Assembly (NCBI GenBank): GCA_002707695.1
Contig: PANR01000032.1
Span: 1-38,642, forward strand
Direction of reading: 5' to 3'
DNA: 38,642 nt
Origin: Legionellaceae bacterium
GTDB lineage: Bacteria > Pseudomonadota > Gammaproteobacteria > UBA12402
Below, piece by piece: positions 7,408-15,599 of this stretch. How positions within the stretch are numbered: position 1 is the first letter of the stretch; each line of letters opens with the position of its first letter. A program made the translations under genes and the position numbers. The notes under the pieces are model-generated. The model saw only the letters and a program-made list of their open reading frames with translations, was not told the DNA's origin and made no database searches.

Positions 7408-8109
7408 CTAGCCCAAAAGACGCTGAGGAATATAAAGATTATACTCATGCTTAAGTGCATAGCTAATAAGCTCAGATTTGTTGCGGCAAGAAAATTTTCG
7501 TTTAAGACTATCGATGTGCTGCTCTATTGTTCGATATGAGAGCGAAAGCTGTTGAGCAATTTCTTTGGCAGTTTTTCCGCGAATTAAATAAAATAAGCAC
7601 TCAGACTCCCTCGATGATATACGCTGCAAAAAAGGATGGTTTAAATAATAAGGTTTTTGCACATCAATGCCTGTTGATTTGACAACATGATAAATTTTTT
7701 TCAAAAAATCGATGTCATCAATTTCAACTGAATGGCAAATAATACCTATATTTTCTTTCCTTTCGTTCTTCCACGGATACTTTCGATTGAAAAATAAAAA
7801 GAAACGACCATTTTTATCAGTGCCCGGATGAAGCGCGGGATAAATAATATCGTTCAATGCGTCGCGCTCTTGTCTGTGATAGATTTCAGAAAAATCAGCC
7901 CAAATTAACTCACAATCGGTTTTATCTTCAATATGCTTAACACTTTTGTAGCCGTTGTACTCGAGTAATTTTTTATTGCCGTGAACAAGCCGATGATTCA
8001 GATCCTTGTAGGCAACCACACCATTAATTAACTCAATACTATTGGTCACACGAGACGAGAAACGAATCTGGTCAATCATTGAAAAAGATGTTTTTGTTGA
8101 TGCGAGCAT
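7408..8109 (-). CDS. PAS-domain LuxR-family transcriptional regulator
   Basis: A one-component DNA-binding regulator of 233 aa. The N-terminal two thirds (about residues 25-145) looks like a PAS-type sensor: INGVVAYKDLNHRLVHGNKKLL is typical of its first strands. The last 65 residues are a LuxR/FixJ helix-turn-helix, with SSRESECLFYLIRGKTAKEI and LSYRTIEQHIDSLKRKF. There is no receiver domain. I chose the ATG at 8109 because GAGGAA lies nine bases upstream; a GTG at 8136 is in frame but lacks such a site. It sits directly upstream of rpmF-plsX-fab on the same strand. PAS-LuxR proteins of this layout are frequent in Legionella and Coxiella relatives. The ligand and targets are unknown. Confidence 0.85.
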   Translation of the reverse strand: MLASTKTSFSMIDQIRFSSRVTNSIELINGVVAYKDLNHRLVHGNKKLLEYNGYKSVKHIEDKTDCELIWADFSEIYHRQERDALNDIIYPALHPGTDKNGRFFLFFNRKYPWKNERKENIGIICHSVEIDDIDFLKKIYHVVKSTGIDVQKPYYLNHPFLQRISSRESECLFYLIRGKTAKEIAQQLSLSYRTIEQHIDSLKRKFSCRNKSELISYALKHEYNLYIPQRLLG

Positions 8110-8191
8110 AATGAAATCTTCCTCATTATCCACCACATGCTATATTGATATTGAAATGATGTTGGCGTTTTTTTTGTATCTTTTGTCACTA

Positions 8192-8219
8192 ATTATAGCG
8201 ATAATTCAAACCAACTCAA
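8192..8219 (-). promoter_or_regulatory. Probable sigma70 promoter of the PAS-LuxR gene
   Basis: On the minus strand TTGAGT (8214-8219) is followed after 16 bases by a perfect TATAAT (8192-8197). Initiation near 8185 gives a leader of about 75 bases before the ATG at 8109. The promoter lies just after the end of the HAD phosphatase gene (stop at 8245). Confidence 0.55.
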
Positions 8220-8244
8220 GCCCTAAAAAACGATGGGGCATCAC

Positions 8245-8898
8245 TTAACGATGACCGAGCACACTGAGCAGCTCATTAATACTATGAATGATGTGCTTTG
8301 GCTTATGTTTTAACAAATCAGCCTGTTCATGCACGCCATAAGAAACTGCCACTGCATCTGCACCGGCATTGTTTGCCAGCGCCATATCAAATTCGGTATC
8401 ACCTACCATTAGCGTTTTGGAGGGATCAACTTCAAGCTTATCCATGATGATATGCAACATTTCAGGGTGCGGTTTTGACTGACCCTCATCGCCACAGCGT
8501 GTGGTATTAAATAAATGTTTGACCTTAAAATCTTCTAAGTCCCTATCCAACCCTTGACGACCCTTGCCCGTCGCTACAGCGGTTAGATATTGGTTGGCCT
8601 TCAAACTTTCGAGCACATTCACCGAACCTTCGAACAGCATGGGTCGCGCATGACCAAACTCTCCAGCCTGCCATTTGCGATAATACGTGGCAAATTCATT
8701 AATTTTTTTATCGTCAATGTCAGGAAAAAGACGAGCCAGCGCCACTTCAAAGCTCAAGCCGATGACACTTCTCGCCTGCTTATCTGAGGGAACAGGTAAT
8801 CCCATCTTTTTGGCTGACGCTTGCACACCATGAACAATATGTGCAGCAGAGTCATATAACGTGCCATCCCAATCAAATACTATTAAATCATATTTCAT
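8245..8898 (-). CDS. HAD-superfamily phosphatase (phosphoglycolate phosphatase-like)
   Basis: A 217-aa hydrolase of the Gph/PGP-like HAD group. Motif I is DWDGTLYDS (Asp9 nucleophile, Asp11 acid/base), motif II is the Thr in AVATGKGRQG, motif III the Lys in GQSKPHPEML, and motif IV GDTEFDMALANNAG. An alpha-helical cap fills about residues 15-85. These fit small phosphorylated metabolites as substrates, but the sequence alone does not fix which. The gene overlaps the end of rluC in an ATGA-type junction, so it is translationally coupled to rluC. HAD phosphatases beside rluC occur in several gammaproteobacteria. Confidence 0.85.
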   Translation of the reverse strand: MKYDLIVFDWDGTLYDSAAHIVHGVQASAKKMGLPVPSDKQARSVIGLSFEVALARLFPDIDDKKINEFATYYRKWQAGEFGHARPMLFEGSVNVLESLKANQYLTAVATGKGRQGLDRDLEDFKVKHLFNTTRCGDEGQSKPHPEMLHIIMDKLEVDPSKTLMVGDTEFDMALANNAGADAVAVSYGVHEQADLLKHKPKHIIHSINELLSVLGHR

Positions 8899-9842
8899 CT
8901 TTGCCCCTCACAAACATTCAAAACTTGCTGCAATTCATCTGGTAATTCAGCGGTTACTGTAAACCTTTCCCCGCTCCAAGGCAAAATGAATGATAATGAG
9001 CATGCGTGTAAAAACAGACGCCTCAATCCACACTGCTTCGCCCATCGATTAAATGCCTTATCACCGTATTTTTCATCACCCGCGACAGGGTGCCCCGACT
9101 GGGCCGCGTGTACACGAATTTGATGCGTACGGCCTGTTAATAATCTAGCTTCAATAAAACTTGAACCATCAAACTGATCTTTTTGATAAAAAATAGTTTT
9201 TGAGGCTTTCCCTTCTTCATGATTAACGCGTACCATCCGCTCGCCAGACTGGAGCGTGTTCTTTTTTAAAGGAAGATCAACTGTTGTTTTATTTTTTTTC
9301 CAATGGCCTAGCGTCAATGTTTGATAGCGTTTATCAATTTTGGCTTCGCGCATGAGTTGCTGAAGTTCACGCAGTGCGCTCATTTTTTTCGCCACCATTA
9401 AACAACCTGAGGTCTGCTGATCAAGACGGTGAACCAGTTCAAGCTGGGGCAAATCCGGATATATAACACGCAAACATTCAATCAAACCCAACCGCAAGCC
9501 CGTCCCCCCATGCACAGCAATACCGGAAGGTTTATTGATCACAAGAAACTTTTCATCTTCATAAAGAACAGATTGCTTTAACTTATTGATCAATAGATCA
9601 TTTGGCTTGGCTCGTTCTTTAGGCGCGTCCAGCAACATTGGCGCAACGCGTACCTGATCACCGAACTGCAGACGGTAATCTGGCTTAATGCGTTTTTTAT
9701 TGACGCGAATTTCACCCTTTCGGATCAGGTTATAGAGGCGGCTGCGCGGCAAGCCTTTTAGCTTTGTCAGCAGATAGTTGTCGACACGGCGATCGGTGTT
9801 TTCTTGATCAATTTCATAGATACTAAGCTTCGATTTTTTCAT
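8895..9842 (-). CDS. rluC: 23S rRNA pseudouridine synthase RluC
   Basis: Isomerises uridines in domain V of 23S rRNA (positions 955, 2504 and 2580 in E. coli). The N-terminal S4 RNA-binding domain spans about residues 15-75 (RVDNYLLTKLKGLPRSRLYN). The catalytic core carries HRLDQQTSGCLMVAKK with the active Asp. TGRTHQIRVH and HASSL-like HACSL motifs follow. I start at the ATG at 9842 (MKKSKLSIYEID), giving 315 aa against 319 in E. coli. The open frame extends 49 hydrophobic codons upstream, but that stretch lies in the intergenic promoter region. It is divergent from rne, as in E. coli, which supports RluC over RluD. Confidence 0.93.
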   Translation of the reverse strand: MKKSKLSIYEIDQENTDRRVDNYLLTKLKGLPRSRLYNLIRKGEIRVNKKRIKPDYRLQFGDQVRVAPMLLDAPKERAKPNDLLINKLKQSVLYEDEKFLVINKPSGIAVHGGTGLRLGLIECLRVIYPDLPQLELVHRLDQQTSGCLMVAKKMSALRELQQLMREAKIDKRYQTLTLGHWKKNKTTVDLPLKKNTLQSGERMVRVNHEEGKASKTIFYQKDQFDGSSFIEARLLTGRTHQIRVHAAQSGHPVAGDEKYGDKAFNRWAKQCGLRRLFLHACSLSFILPWSGERFTVTAELPDELQQVLNVCEGQR

Positions 9843-10207
9843 TTTCTGATTGCCGCTTCTCACTAATACTGTTATATTTGTCAACTGCCTAGACATCATT
9901 TTATAGCAGACACGCAATAAATGATAGAGAAGGCGAATAAAAGCGATCAGCAGACGGTCAAAAAATGACAGAAATAGCAAGGAACACAAACTCCTGAACT
10001 AATTCGCTGGTCAAAGTATGATTGCGCTCCCATATAAGCGCACAGCACAGCAAACAGAATTAAGACGCTTTGACTAATTCAAAGCCAAAATGCTAGAGAA
10101 AATTGATATAACTAGCTGAAAAATAATAACATTCGATCTACACAAAGAATGAAACTGTAGCATACGCTGCGTGATATGGAAGCGCCCAAATAATAAGGGC
10201 ACTACTC
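9843..10207. other. 365-base divergent control region between rluC and rne
   Basis: No gene is called here. For rluC, an extended -10 (TGC then TATAAA at 9900-9905 on the minus strand) would start transcription near 9893, inside the upstream open frame and so arguing against the longer rluC start. For rne, the best match is TTGACT at 10070 (separate entry). GCCC (10184-10187) can pair with GGGC (10197-10200), which overlaps the likely ribosome binding site of rne. In E. coli the long rne leader mediates feedback by RNase E; a similar role here is plausible but not demonstrable by eye. Confidence 0.45.
10070..10099 (+). promoter_or_regulatory. Possible rne promoter
   Basis: TTGACT (10070-10075) is followed after 18 bases by TAGAGA (10094-10099), itself preceded by TGC as in an extended -10. 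It would leave a leader of about 100 bases before the rne ATG. A second candidate, TATGAT at 10017-10022, lacks a good -35. Confidence 0.35.
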
Positions 10208-12466
10208 ATGAAAAAGATGTTAATTAACGCCAACCCTGAAGAATGGCGTACCGCACTCATCGAAAGCGACTCAAACTCACTCATCGATCTGGATATTGAA
10301 TACCGTGGCCACGAGCAAATTACGGCCAATATTTACAAAGGCCGCGTCACCCGCATCGAGCCAAGTCTTGAAGCAGCTTTCATCGACTATGGTGGCAATC
10401 GCCATGGCTTTCTACCCATTAAAGAGGTGGTCAAAGAATATTATCCAGCCGGCAGTGACGAAAAAAGCATCGATATCAAAGACGTTCTCAAGCCAGACCA
10501 AGAGATTATTGTTCAGGTAGAAAAAGAAGAACGAGGCACCAAAGGCGCCGCATTAACCACCTTCATTACCCTCGCCGGCAGCTACCTCGTATTGATGCCT
10601 AACAACCCTAGCGCGGGCGGCATTTCTCGACGCATAGATGGCGAGGAACGCGATGAATTGCGCGAAGCATTGGACAAAATGACGATACCTGAAGGAATGG
10701 GACTTATTGTCAGAACAGCCGGTGTTGGCAAATCGGTTGAAGAACTGCAATGGGATCTTGATGCCCTCGTCAAAGTTTGGAAAGCGATCAAAGAGTCAAG
10801 CGATACGGGCGGCAAAGCACCCTTCTTAATTCACAAAGAAAGCGATGCCATTATCCGAGCAATTCGTGATTATTTACGCGCTGACGTGGATGAAATTGTC
10901 GTTGACGATCAGGAAGTATTTAATCGTATGAAAGAGTATTTAGAGCGCACACGCCCTGAGTACGCAAGCAAAATTACATTACATCAATCGAAAGTACCAC
11001 TTTTCAGTCATTATCACGTAGAGAATCAAGCTGAAACAGTTTTTCAACGTGAAGTGCGCCTCCCCTCTGGTGGCGCTATTGTGATTGACCAAACAGAAGC
11101 ACTGACTGCTATTGATATTAACTCATCGCGCTCAACAAAAGGCGGTGATATCGAAGAAACAGCACTGCATACCAACCTAGAAGCAGCAAATGAAATTGCC
11201 AGACAATTACGTCTGCGTGACTTAGGCGGCTTGGTCATTATCGATTTTATCGACATGATTCCGTCACGCAATCGCCGTGCAGTTGAAACACAACTGCGTA
11301 ATGCGTTACGCCGTGACCGAGCGCGCGTTCAAATTGGCAGCATTTCACGTTTTGGTTTACTTGAGATGTCTCGCCAACGCCTACGCTCATCTTTACGTGA
11401 AACTCGCCAACTACCCTGCCCACGCTGTCATGGCCAAGGTACTATTCGTGGCATCATGTCGCTTACCTCTTCACTGCTACGTCTGATTGAGGAAAAAGCA
11501 GGGCTCGATGCAACGGCGCAAGTCCGTATTCAAGTGCCCGCTGATGTTGCGACCTATCTTTTCAACGAGAAAAGACCGCAGTTATTGGAAATTGAAAGCC
11601 GTCATAACATCACCGTTCAAGTACTAGCGAACCCACATTTCCAAGTACCCCATTACGAAATTCGTGCGGTAAGCGTTCATGAATATGCAACACATGCTGG
11701 TGAAAAAAGCAGTTATGAAATGATTTCAGAAGCACAAGCTGAAAACAACATGGAAACACCTGCTATTGAGCGCAGCAAAGCACAACGTGATGCACCTGCA
11801 GTTAAAATGGCATTGCCTGACGCACCTCCACCAAGGTCACGGAAACGTTCGGGTGGCGGATTAATTCAACGCATCATGAAAAACTTATTCGGTAGTGAAA
11901 CTGAAGAGCCTGCGAAAAAGAAAAGAACCACTTCTACGCGCAGCAATTCACGTTCAAACAATCGTCGAACTAATTCAGGCAACACACGTCGCTCAACAAA
12001 CAGCAACCGTTCGCGCAATACGGGTAACCGACGCAGCGGCAGCACTACCCGCAGTAATACTCGCAGCAGCAATACCCGCGGTAACAATACTCGCAGTGGC
12101 GATGAAAAGAATTCTGCTGATGATAACAAACGTAGTGGCAATCGCCGTCCTGCTGGCAATCGCTCACGCAGTAACGACAGCCGTCGACGTAACACGAGAA
12201 AGCCTCGTCGCAATAGTGACGAGAAACCAACTCGTGAAAGAAAACCAGCGGCTGAAAATGCTAAACCAGCAGAAAAGCCTTCTGAAAAACCTGTGGCAAC
12301 TCCTCCACCTAGCGAGCCAGTAAAAGCAATAAGCCCGCCAAAAGAGGAAGCACCAAAAAAACCATCAGTTAAGGTTGCTCCGCCGCCACCTAAATCAAAA
12401 TCTTCGCTAGACGATGCAGCGCCTATGCAGCAAGTTGAAACTGCGAAAAAGCAAGAGAATAAGTAG
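10208..12466 (+). CDS. rne: Ribonuclease E with short arginine/asparagine-rich tail
   Basis: Endoribonuclease that starts mRNA decay and processes rRNA and tRNA. The catalytic half aligns with E. coli RNase E without net length change: metal-binding Asp303 (AIDINSS) and Asp346 (VIIDFIDM) and zinc-link Cys404 and Cys407 (CPRCHG) fall at the same numbers. The S1 domain covers about residues 37-125. The protein is only 752 aa against 1061. After residue 557 comes KNLFG, a possible membrane-binding helix, then a low-complexity Arg/Ser/Asn region to about 675 and a Lys/Pro/Glu tail. The tail resembles the RNA-binding AR2 function but shows no PNPase, enolase or RhlB motif that I recognise. The length and tail distinguish it from RNase G. 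Confidence 0.95.
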   Translation: MKKMLINANPEEWRTALIESDSNSLIDLDIEYRGHEQITANIYKGRVTRIEPSLEAAFIDYGGNRHGFLPIKEVVKEYYPAGSDEKSIDIKDVLKPDQEIIVQVEKEERGTKGAALTTFITLAGSYLVLMPNNPSAGGISRRIDGEERDELREALDKMTIPEGMGLIVRTAGVGKSVEELQWDLDALVKVWKAIKESSDTGGKAPFLIHKESDAIIRAIRDYLRADVDEIVVDDQEVFNRMKEYLERTRPEYASKITLHQSKVPLFSHYHVENQAETVFQREVRLPSGGAIVIDQTEALTAIDINSSRSTKGGDIEETALHTNLEAANEIARQLRLRDLGGLVIIDFIDMIPSRNRRAVETQLRNALRRDRARVQIGSISRFGLLEMSRQRLRSSLRETRQLPCPRCHGQGTIRGIMSLTSSLLRLIEEKAGLDATAQVRIQVPADVATYLFNEKRPQLLEIESRHNITVQVLANPHFQVPHYEIRAVSVHEYATHAGEKSSYEMISEAQAENNMETPAIERSKAQRDAPAVKMALPDAPPPRSRKRSGGGLIQRIMKNLFGSETEEPAKKKRTTSTRSNSRSNNRRTNSGNTRRSTNSNRSRNTGNRRSGSTTRSNTRSSNTRGNNTRSGDEKNSADDNKRSGNRRPAGNRSRSNDSRRRNTRKPRRNSDEKPTRERKPAAENAKPAEKPSEKPVATPPPSEPVKAISPPKEEAPKKPSVKVAPPPPKSKSSLDDAAPMQQVETAKKQENK

Positions 12467-12479
12467 CATTATTTTATCG

Positions 12480-12526
12480 GGTGAAAAAACAATTTTAGCT
12501 TAAAACACTAAAAAAGTTTTTTCACC
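12480..12526. terminator. Bidirectional terminator between rne and kdsB
   Basis: GGTGAAAAAAC (12480-12490) and GTTTTTTCACC (12516-12526) form a perfect 11-bp inverted repeat. Inside it, TTTTAG (12493-12498) and CTAAAA (12508-12513) can pair further. A run of T follows on the plus strand (12527-12530) and the arms themselves supply U-rich tracts in both directions. The right arm overlaps the 3' end of kdsB, whose stop is at 12508-12510. Confidence 0.55.
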
Positions 12527-13260
12527 TTTTCTAAATCTTCTGGTGTATCTACAGCAGCACCTGCATGCTTGACGGCGTTAGCAAGAATAATTTTTTCACC
12601 GTGCCACAACACCCTAAGCTGTTCAAGCGACTCGAGCGATTCAAATGGTGACGGAGCCAGGTTGATATAATTTTTTAAAAATGCCGCACGATATGCATAT
12701 AAACCTATATGACGCTGATAAACAAATGTGTCTGATAGCGTTGGCGTTGATTGCGAAAAACGCTTAACATCAAAGGGAATGGGGGCTCGACTAAAATACA
12801 GTGCAAAGCCATGTTGATCGGTAACAACTTTTACATCGCGCGGACTTAAGACATCGTCGACATCTTTCATTGGTTCAGATAGCGTTGCCATCGCAGCAGC
12901 AGGCGTTGCAATTAAAAGCGCTGCTACTTGATCAATTAATTCAGGCGGCAAAAGTGGCTCATCGCCCTGAAGATTGATAATCACATCATCATCCTGATAG
13001 CCCTGTAACTCAACCACCTCTGCAATGCGTGATGTACCAGACGCATGATCCTCTCGCGTCATGCAAACTGGCGCGCTAAAGTCTTTTGCTGCTTGCGCAA
13101 TCTCTTCATGATCGGTTGCAATCATAACACTCGTGGCTTGGCTCTTGATAGCCTGCTCATATACATGCTGAATCATTGGTTTGCCAGCAATATCAGCTAG
13201 CATTTTACGAGGCAAGCGACTCGAGGCCATTCTTGCTGGAATAACCACGCGTACTGTCAT
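12508..13260 (-). CDS. kdsB: 3-deoxy-manno-octulosonate cytidylyltransferase
   Basis: Activates KDO as CMP-KDO for the lipopolysaccharide inner core, in the cytoplasm. The 250-aa protein begins VRVVIPARMASSRLPRKML, the nucleotidyltransferase signature. It also has INLQGDEPLLPPELI (metal and nucleotide binding) and IGLYAYRAAFL, typical of KdsB. Presence of the gene implies a Gram-negative KDO-containing LPS. Its ATG overlaps the stop of the upstream 59-aa Trm112/YcaR gene in a TAATG junction, the ycaR-kdsB pairing of E. coli. lpxK, the usual next gene upstream, is not here; a divergent two-component system replaces it. Confidence 0.96.
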   Translation of the reverse strand: MTVRVVIPARMASSRLPRKMLADIAGKPMIQHVYEQAIKSQATSVMIATDHEEIAQAAKDFSAPVCMTREDHASGTSRIAEVVELQGYQDDDVIINLQGDEPLLPPELIDQVAALLIATPAAAMATLSEPMKDVDDVLSPRDVKVVTDQHGFALYFSRAPIPFDVKRFSQSTPTLSDTFVYQRHIGLYAYRAAFLKNYINLAPSPFESLESLEQLRVLWHGEKIILANAVKHAGAAVDTPEDLEKVKKLF

Positions 13261-13439
13261 TATTTACCCTCCAGCTCTTCTGCAGTGAGCTTGCGCGCCT
13301 TATTGGCCAACATCACGGGTATATCATCTTTAATGGGATAAGCTAATCTATCAACTTTACAGCGAAGCTCTGTTTCATGATAGCTGAGCTTGCCCTTACA
13401 AATTGGGCAAACCAACAGCTCTAAAAGCGATTTATCCAC
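13260..13439 (-). CDS. ycaR: Trm112/YcaR family zinc-ribbon-like protein (59 aa, GTG start)
   Basis: A 59-aa protein of the Trm112p-like (UPF0434) family. Read directly from the sequence, it starts at a GTG (13437-13439) as [18 protein letters not shown] and ends [10 protein letters not shown]. The CPICKG knuckle and the later Cys27 and [11 protein letters not shown] segment are family hallmarks; only three of the four zinc-ribbon positions are Cys, as in many bacterial members. GGGGAGA precedes the GTG. Related eukaryotic proteins activate methyltransferases; the bacterial role is not established. It overlaps kdsB by one base and is probably co-translated with it. Confidence 0.9.
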   Translation of the reverse strand: MDKSLLELLVCPICKGKLSYHETELRCKVDRLAYPIKDDIPVMLANKARKLTAEELEGK

Positions 13440-13465
13440 AGGTCTCTCCCCTCGATTAAACCGCT

Positions 13466-13494
13466 ATAATACGTGGCTCAAAGCCGCCGAGCAA
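13466..13494 (-). promoter_or_regulatory. Probable promoter of ycaR-kdsB
   Basis: On the minus strand TTGCTC (13489-13494) is 17 bases from TATTAT (13466-13471). Initiation near 13459 would leave a leader of about 20 bases containing GGGGAGA before the GTG at 13439. The small palindrome GGCTCAAAGCC (13475-13485) lies in the spacer. Confidence 0.4.
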
Positions 13495-13497
13495 GCA

Positions 13498-13548
13498 GGT
13501 CAATATTGGATCAAATTTAGATCAAAGCTGGACAAAAGAGGGCAAATC
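13498..13548 (+). promoter_or_regulatory. 11-bp-phased repeat array upstream of the two-component operon
   Basis: A heptamer recurs at exact 11-base steps: GGTCAAT (13498), GATCAAA (13509), GATCAAA (13520), GACAAAA (13531) and a weak GCAAATC (13542). The two central copies extend to TT-N-GATCAAA. OmpR/PhoB-family regulators bind direct repeats spaced by one helical turn, about 11 bp. The first three copies lie just upstream of the predicted -35 at 13529, the usual activator position. An autoregulatory site for the response regulator at 13587 is the simplest reading. Confidence 0.55.
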
Positions 13549-13557
13549 AAGTCTAAT
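13529..13557 (+). promoter_or_regulatory. Probable promoter of the two-component operon
   Basis: TGGACA (13529-13534, 5 of 6) is separated by 17 bases from TCTAAT (13552-13557, 5 of 6). Initiation near 13564 leaves about 23 bases to the ATG, with AAGGAAT at 13574-13580 as ribosome binding site. The fourth repeat of the phased array overlaps the -35. Confidence 0.55.
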
Positions 13558-13586
13558 GTTTGCTTCACAGTTTAAGGAATAACAAA

Positions 13587-14252
13587 ATGAGAGTGCTACT
13601 GGTAGAAGATGATGAGCTGCTTGGCGATGGCGTAACCAATGGATTGAAGCAGTATGGATATACCGTCGACTGGCTCAAAGATGGCGAATCTGCACGCCTA
13701 GCGCTTAGCACCGAACGCTTTGATATCATGATTCTCGATATTGGCCTACCGAAAATGACCGGCCTTGAACTATTAGAAAAAATCCGCCAGCACGGCAACA
13801 CGATCCCCGTCCTAATCTTGACCGCTCATGACACCATTGAAGATCGAGTCAAAGGACTCGATAGTGGCGCTGACGATTACATTACCAAACCATTTGACCT
13901 TGATGAACTTTGCGCACGCATCCGAGCGTTGCAGCGTCGTTTTGCTGAGCGTGCCATCCCAATTATTCAACACGCCAATATATCACTCGATCCAGCATCA
14001 CATACTGTTTACCTTGCTGACGAAATTATTAACATGCCACGCCGTGAATTTGTTTTACTGCAAAAACTATTAGAAAATGTAGGTCGTGTGTTATCACGTG
14101 AATACCTCACACAGACACTTTATGGCTGGGGCGATGAAGTCGACAGCAATACACTGGAAGTGCATATTCATAATTTACGGAAAAAATTGGGCAACAAATT
14201 AATTCGCACCATTCGTGGTGTAGGTTACATGATTGACAAAATCAAAGACTAA
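13587..14252 (+). CDS. OmpR-family response regulator (QseB/PmrA-like)
   Basis: A 221-aa DNA-binding response regulator. The receiver domain (1-115) has the acidic pair Asp8-Asp9 in LLVEDDELLGDG, phosphoacceptor Asp51 in ILDIGLPKMTG, Thr79 and Lys101 in ITKPFDLDEL. The C-terminal winged helix (about 125-218) includes MPRREFVLLQKLLEN and VHIHNLRKKLG, then RTIRGVGYMI. The start is the ATG at 13587, supported by AAGGAAT; nine upstream codons in frame lack a site. It is followed after two bases by its sensor kinase. Overall likeness is to the QseB/PmrA branch, which often senses metals, cationic peptides or envelope change; the signal here is not known. Confidence 0.93.
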   Translation: MRVLLVEDDELLGDGVTNGLKQYGYTVDWLKDGESARLALSTERFDIMILDIGLPKMTGLELLEKIRQHGNTIPVLILTAHDTIEDRVKGLDSGADDYITKPFDLDELCARIRALQRRFAERAIPIIQHANISLDPASHTVYLADEIINMPRREFVLLQKLLENVGRVLSREYLTQTLYGWGDEVDSNTLEVHIHNLRKKLGNKLIRTIRGVGYMIDKIKD

Positions 14253-14254
14253 TT

Positions 14255-15595
14255 ATGCGTTCAATTAGAAAATTTTTATTATTCAATTTGCTTGTAAGCA
14301 TCACTATTATCCTCTTGCTCAGCGCAATTGGTAATTTCTTATTGTCAAATTATGACATTGAATACCATCTTGATGCCCAACTCATGCAAACAACCCAAAT
14401 TATTGACTCCCTGTTTATCAAACAATCTGAAAAACACAGCGCAACCTCTTCTAATAAAGCCCTACCAAAATCCTCACACAATTTCAGCGGTTATGAATAT
14501 CGAATTTGGGATGGAAAAGGTAATCTGTTATTAACGTCACCGAATTCCCCCAGGCTTACAGCACTAATCAATGCGGGCTTTGATACACACGTGGTTGAGG
14601 GCGAAACATGGCGAACCTACACCATTATTGATGGCAAACATAACATCACCGTCACTGTAGCAGAATCATTAGACCGGCGAAATGAGCTTGATCAACGTAT
14701 CGCCTGGGATAACATCATCATTTTAATTTGTAGCTACCCTATTTTAGGCATTATTATTTGGCTGATCGTGGGCTATGCACTAAATGGCGTGAGAAACTTA
14801 ACAGAACACTTGGCAAACCGATCAGCCACTGAGTTTTCTCCCATTGATATTCAAGATGTTCCTGATGAAATTAGACCACTGACTGAATCACTTAATCAAT
14901 TGTTTAAGCGATTGAACGAAGCATTCGAACGAAACAAACGTTTCCCTGGTGATGCTGCCCATGAACTTCGAACGCCACTGGCTGCATTAAAAACACAAGC
15001 ACAAGTGGCTTTACGCGCAAGCAATGATGAAGAACGCCAGCTGGGTATTGAAAAAGTTATTGTAGGTGCTGATCGCTGTACACACATCGTACAACAACTC
15101 TTAGCACTCAGTCGTTTTGGTTCTGAAACCATACTCAACGACATGCATTATACCGACCTTGGTAAAGTCGCCACCGAAGTGACCGCTCAACTCGTTCCTT
15201 TAGCGTTGGAAAAAAATATTGAAATTGAATTCCACAAACCTAAAGACGTTGTTGAAATTTACGGTAATGACACCGCCTTGAGCATATTGATTCGTAATAT
15301 TGTTGACAATGCAATTCGTTACACGCCTGAAAATGGTGAAATCAACGTTTATGTATATCGCGAAAAAAATAAAGTTGCACTTAAAGTCGTTGATAATGGC
15401 CCTGGCATTCCTAAAGAATTGCGCTCACGCGTATTTGAACGTTTTTACCGCCTTCTTGGCACAAAAACAGCTGGGAGCGGTCTTGGTCTAGCCATTGTTC
15501 AACAAATCGCTGAACTTCATCACGCTAAAGTCAAACTAGACACACCAGCGTCAGGCAAAGGACTTTCAGTCACCATTCTTTTTTCTGCAAAATAA
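14255..15595 (+). CDS. Sensor histidine kinase (QseC/PmrB-like)
   Basis: A 446-aa inner-membrane kinase. Transmembrane segments lie at about residues 9-30 and 155-177 around a periplasmic sensor of about 125 residues. A HAMP linker follows, then the H-box DAAHELRTPLAAL with phosphoacceptor His236. The catalytic domain has the N-box (NIVDNAIRYTPENG), G1 (DNGPGIP) and G2 (GSGLGLAIVQQIAE). The H-box wording is close to QseC. The periplasmic domain has no clear metal or acidic cluster, so the stimulus cannot be read. It starts two bases after the regulator gene and ends four bases before the convergent SDR gene. Confidence 0.93.
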   Translation: MRSIRKFLLFNLLVSITIILLLSAIGNFLLSNYDIEYHLDAQLMQTTQIIDSLFIKQSEKHSATSSNKALPKSSHNFSGYEYRIWDGKGNLLLTSPNSPRLTALINAGFDTHVVEGETWRTYTIIDGKHNITVTVAESLDRRNELDQRIAWDNIIILICSYPILGIIIWLIVGYALNGVRNLTEHLANRSATEFSPIDIQDVPDEIRPLTESLNQLFKRLNEAFERNKRFPGDAAHELRTPLAALKTQAQVALRASNDEERQLGIEKVIVGADRCTHIVQQLLALSRFGSETILNDMHYTDLGKVATEVTAQLVPLALEKNIEIEFHKPKDVVEIYGNDTALSILIRNIVDNAIRYTPENGEINVYVYREKNKVALKVVDNGPGIPKELRSRVFERFYRLLGTKTAGSGLGLAIVQQIAELHHAKVKLDTPASGKGLSVTILFSAK

Positions 15596-15599
15596 GTCA

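Noticed and set aside
9843-9989. 49-residue hydrophobic N-terminal extension of RluC
   Set aside because: The S4 domain starts normally after the ATG at 9842, and the likely promoter (9900-9905) lies inside the extension, so it is upstream of the transcript.
11866-12213. Long minus-strand open frame opposite the end of rne, rich in Leu and Arg
   Set aside because: It is the complement of the low-complexity Arg/Ser/Asn codons of rne; no ribosome binding site and no protein-like composition.
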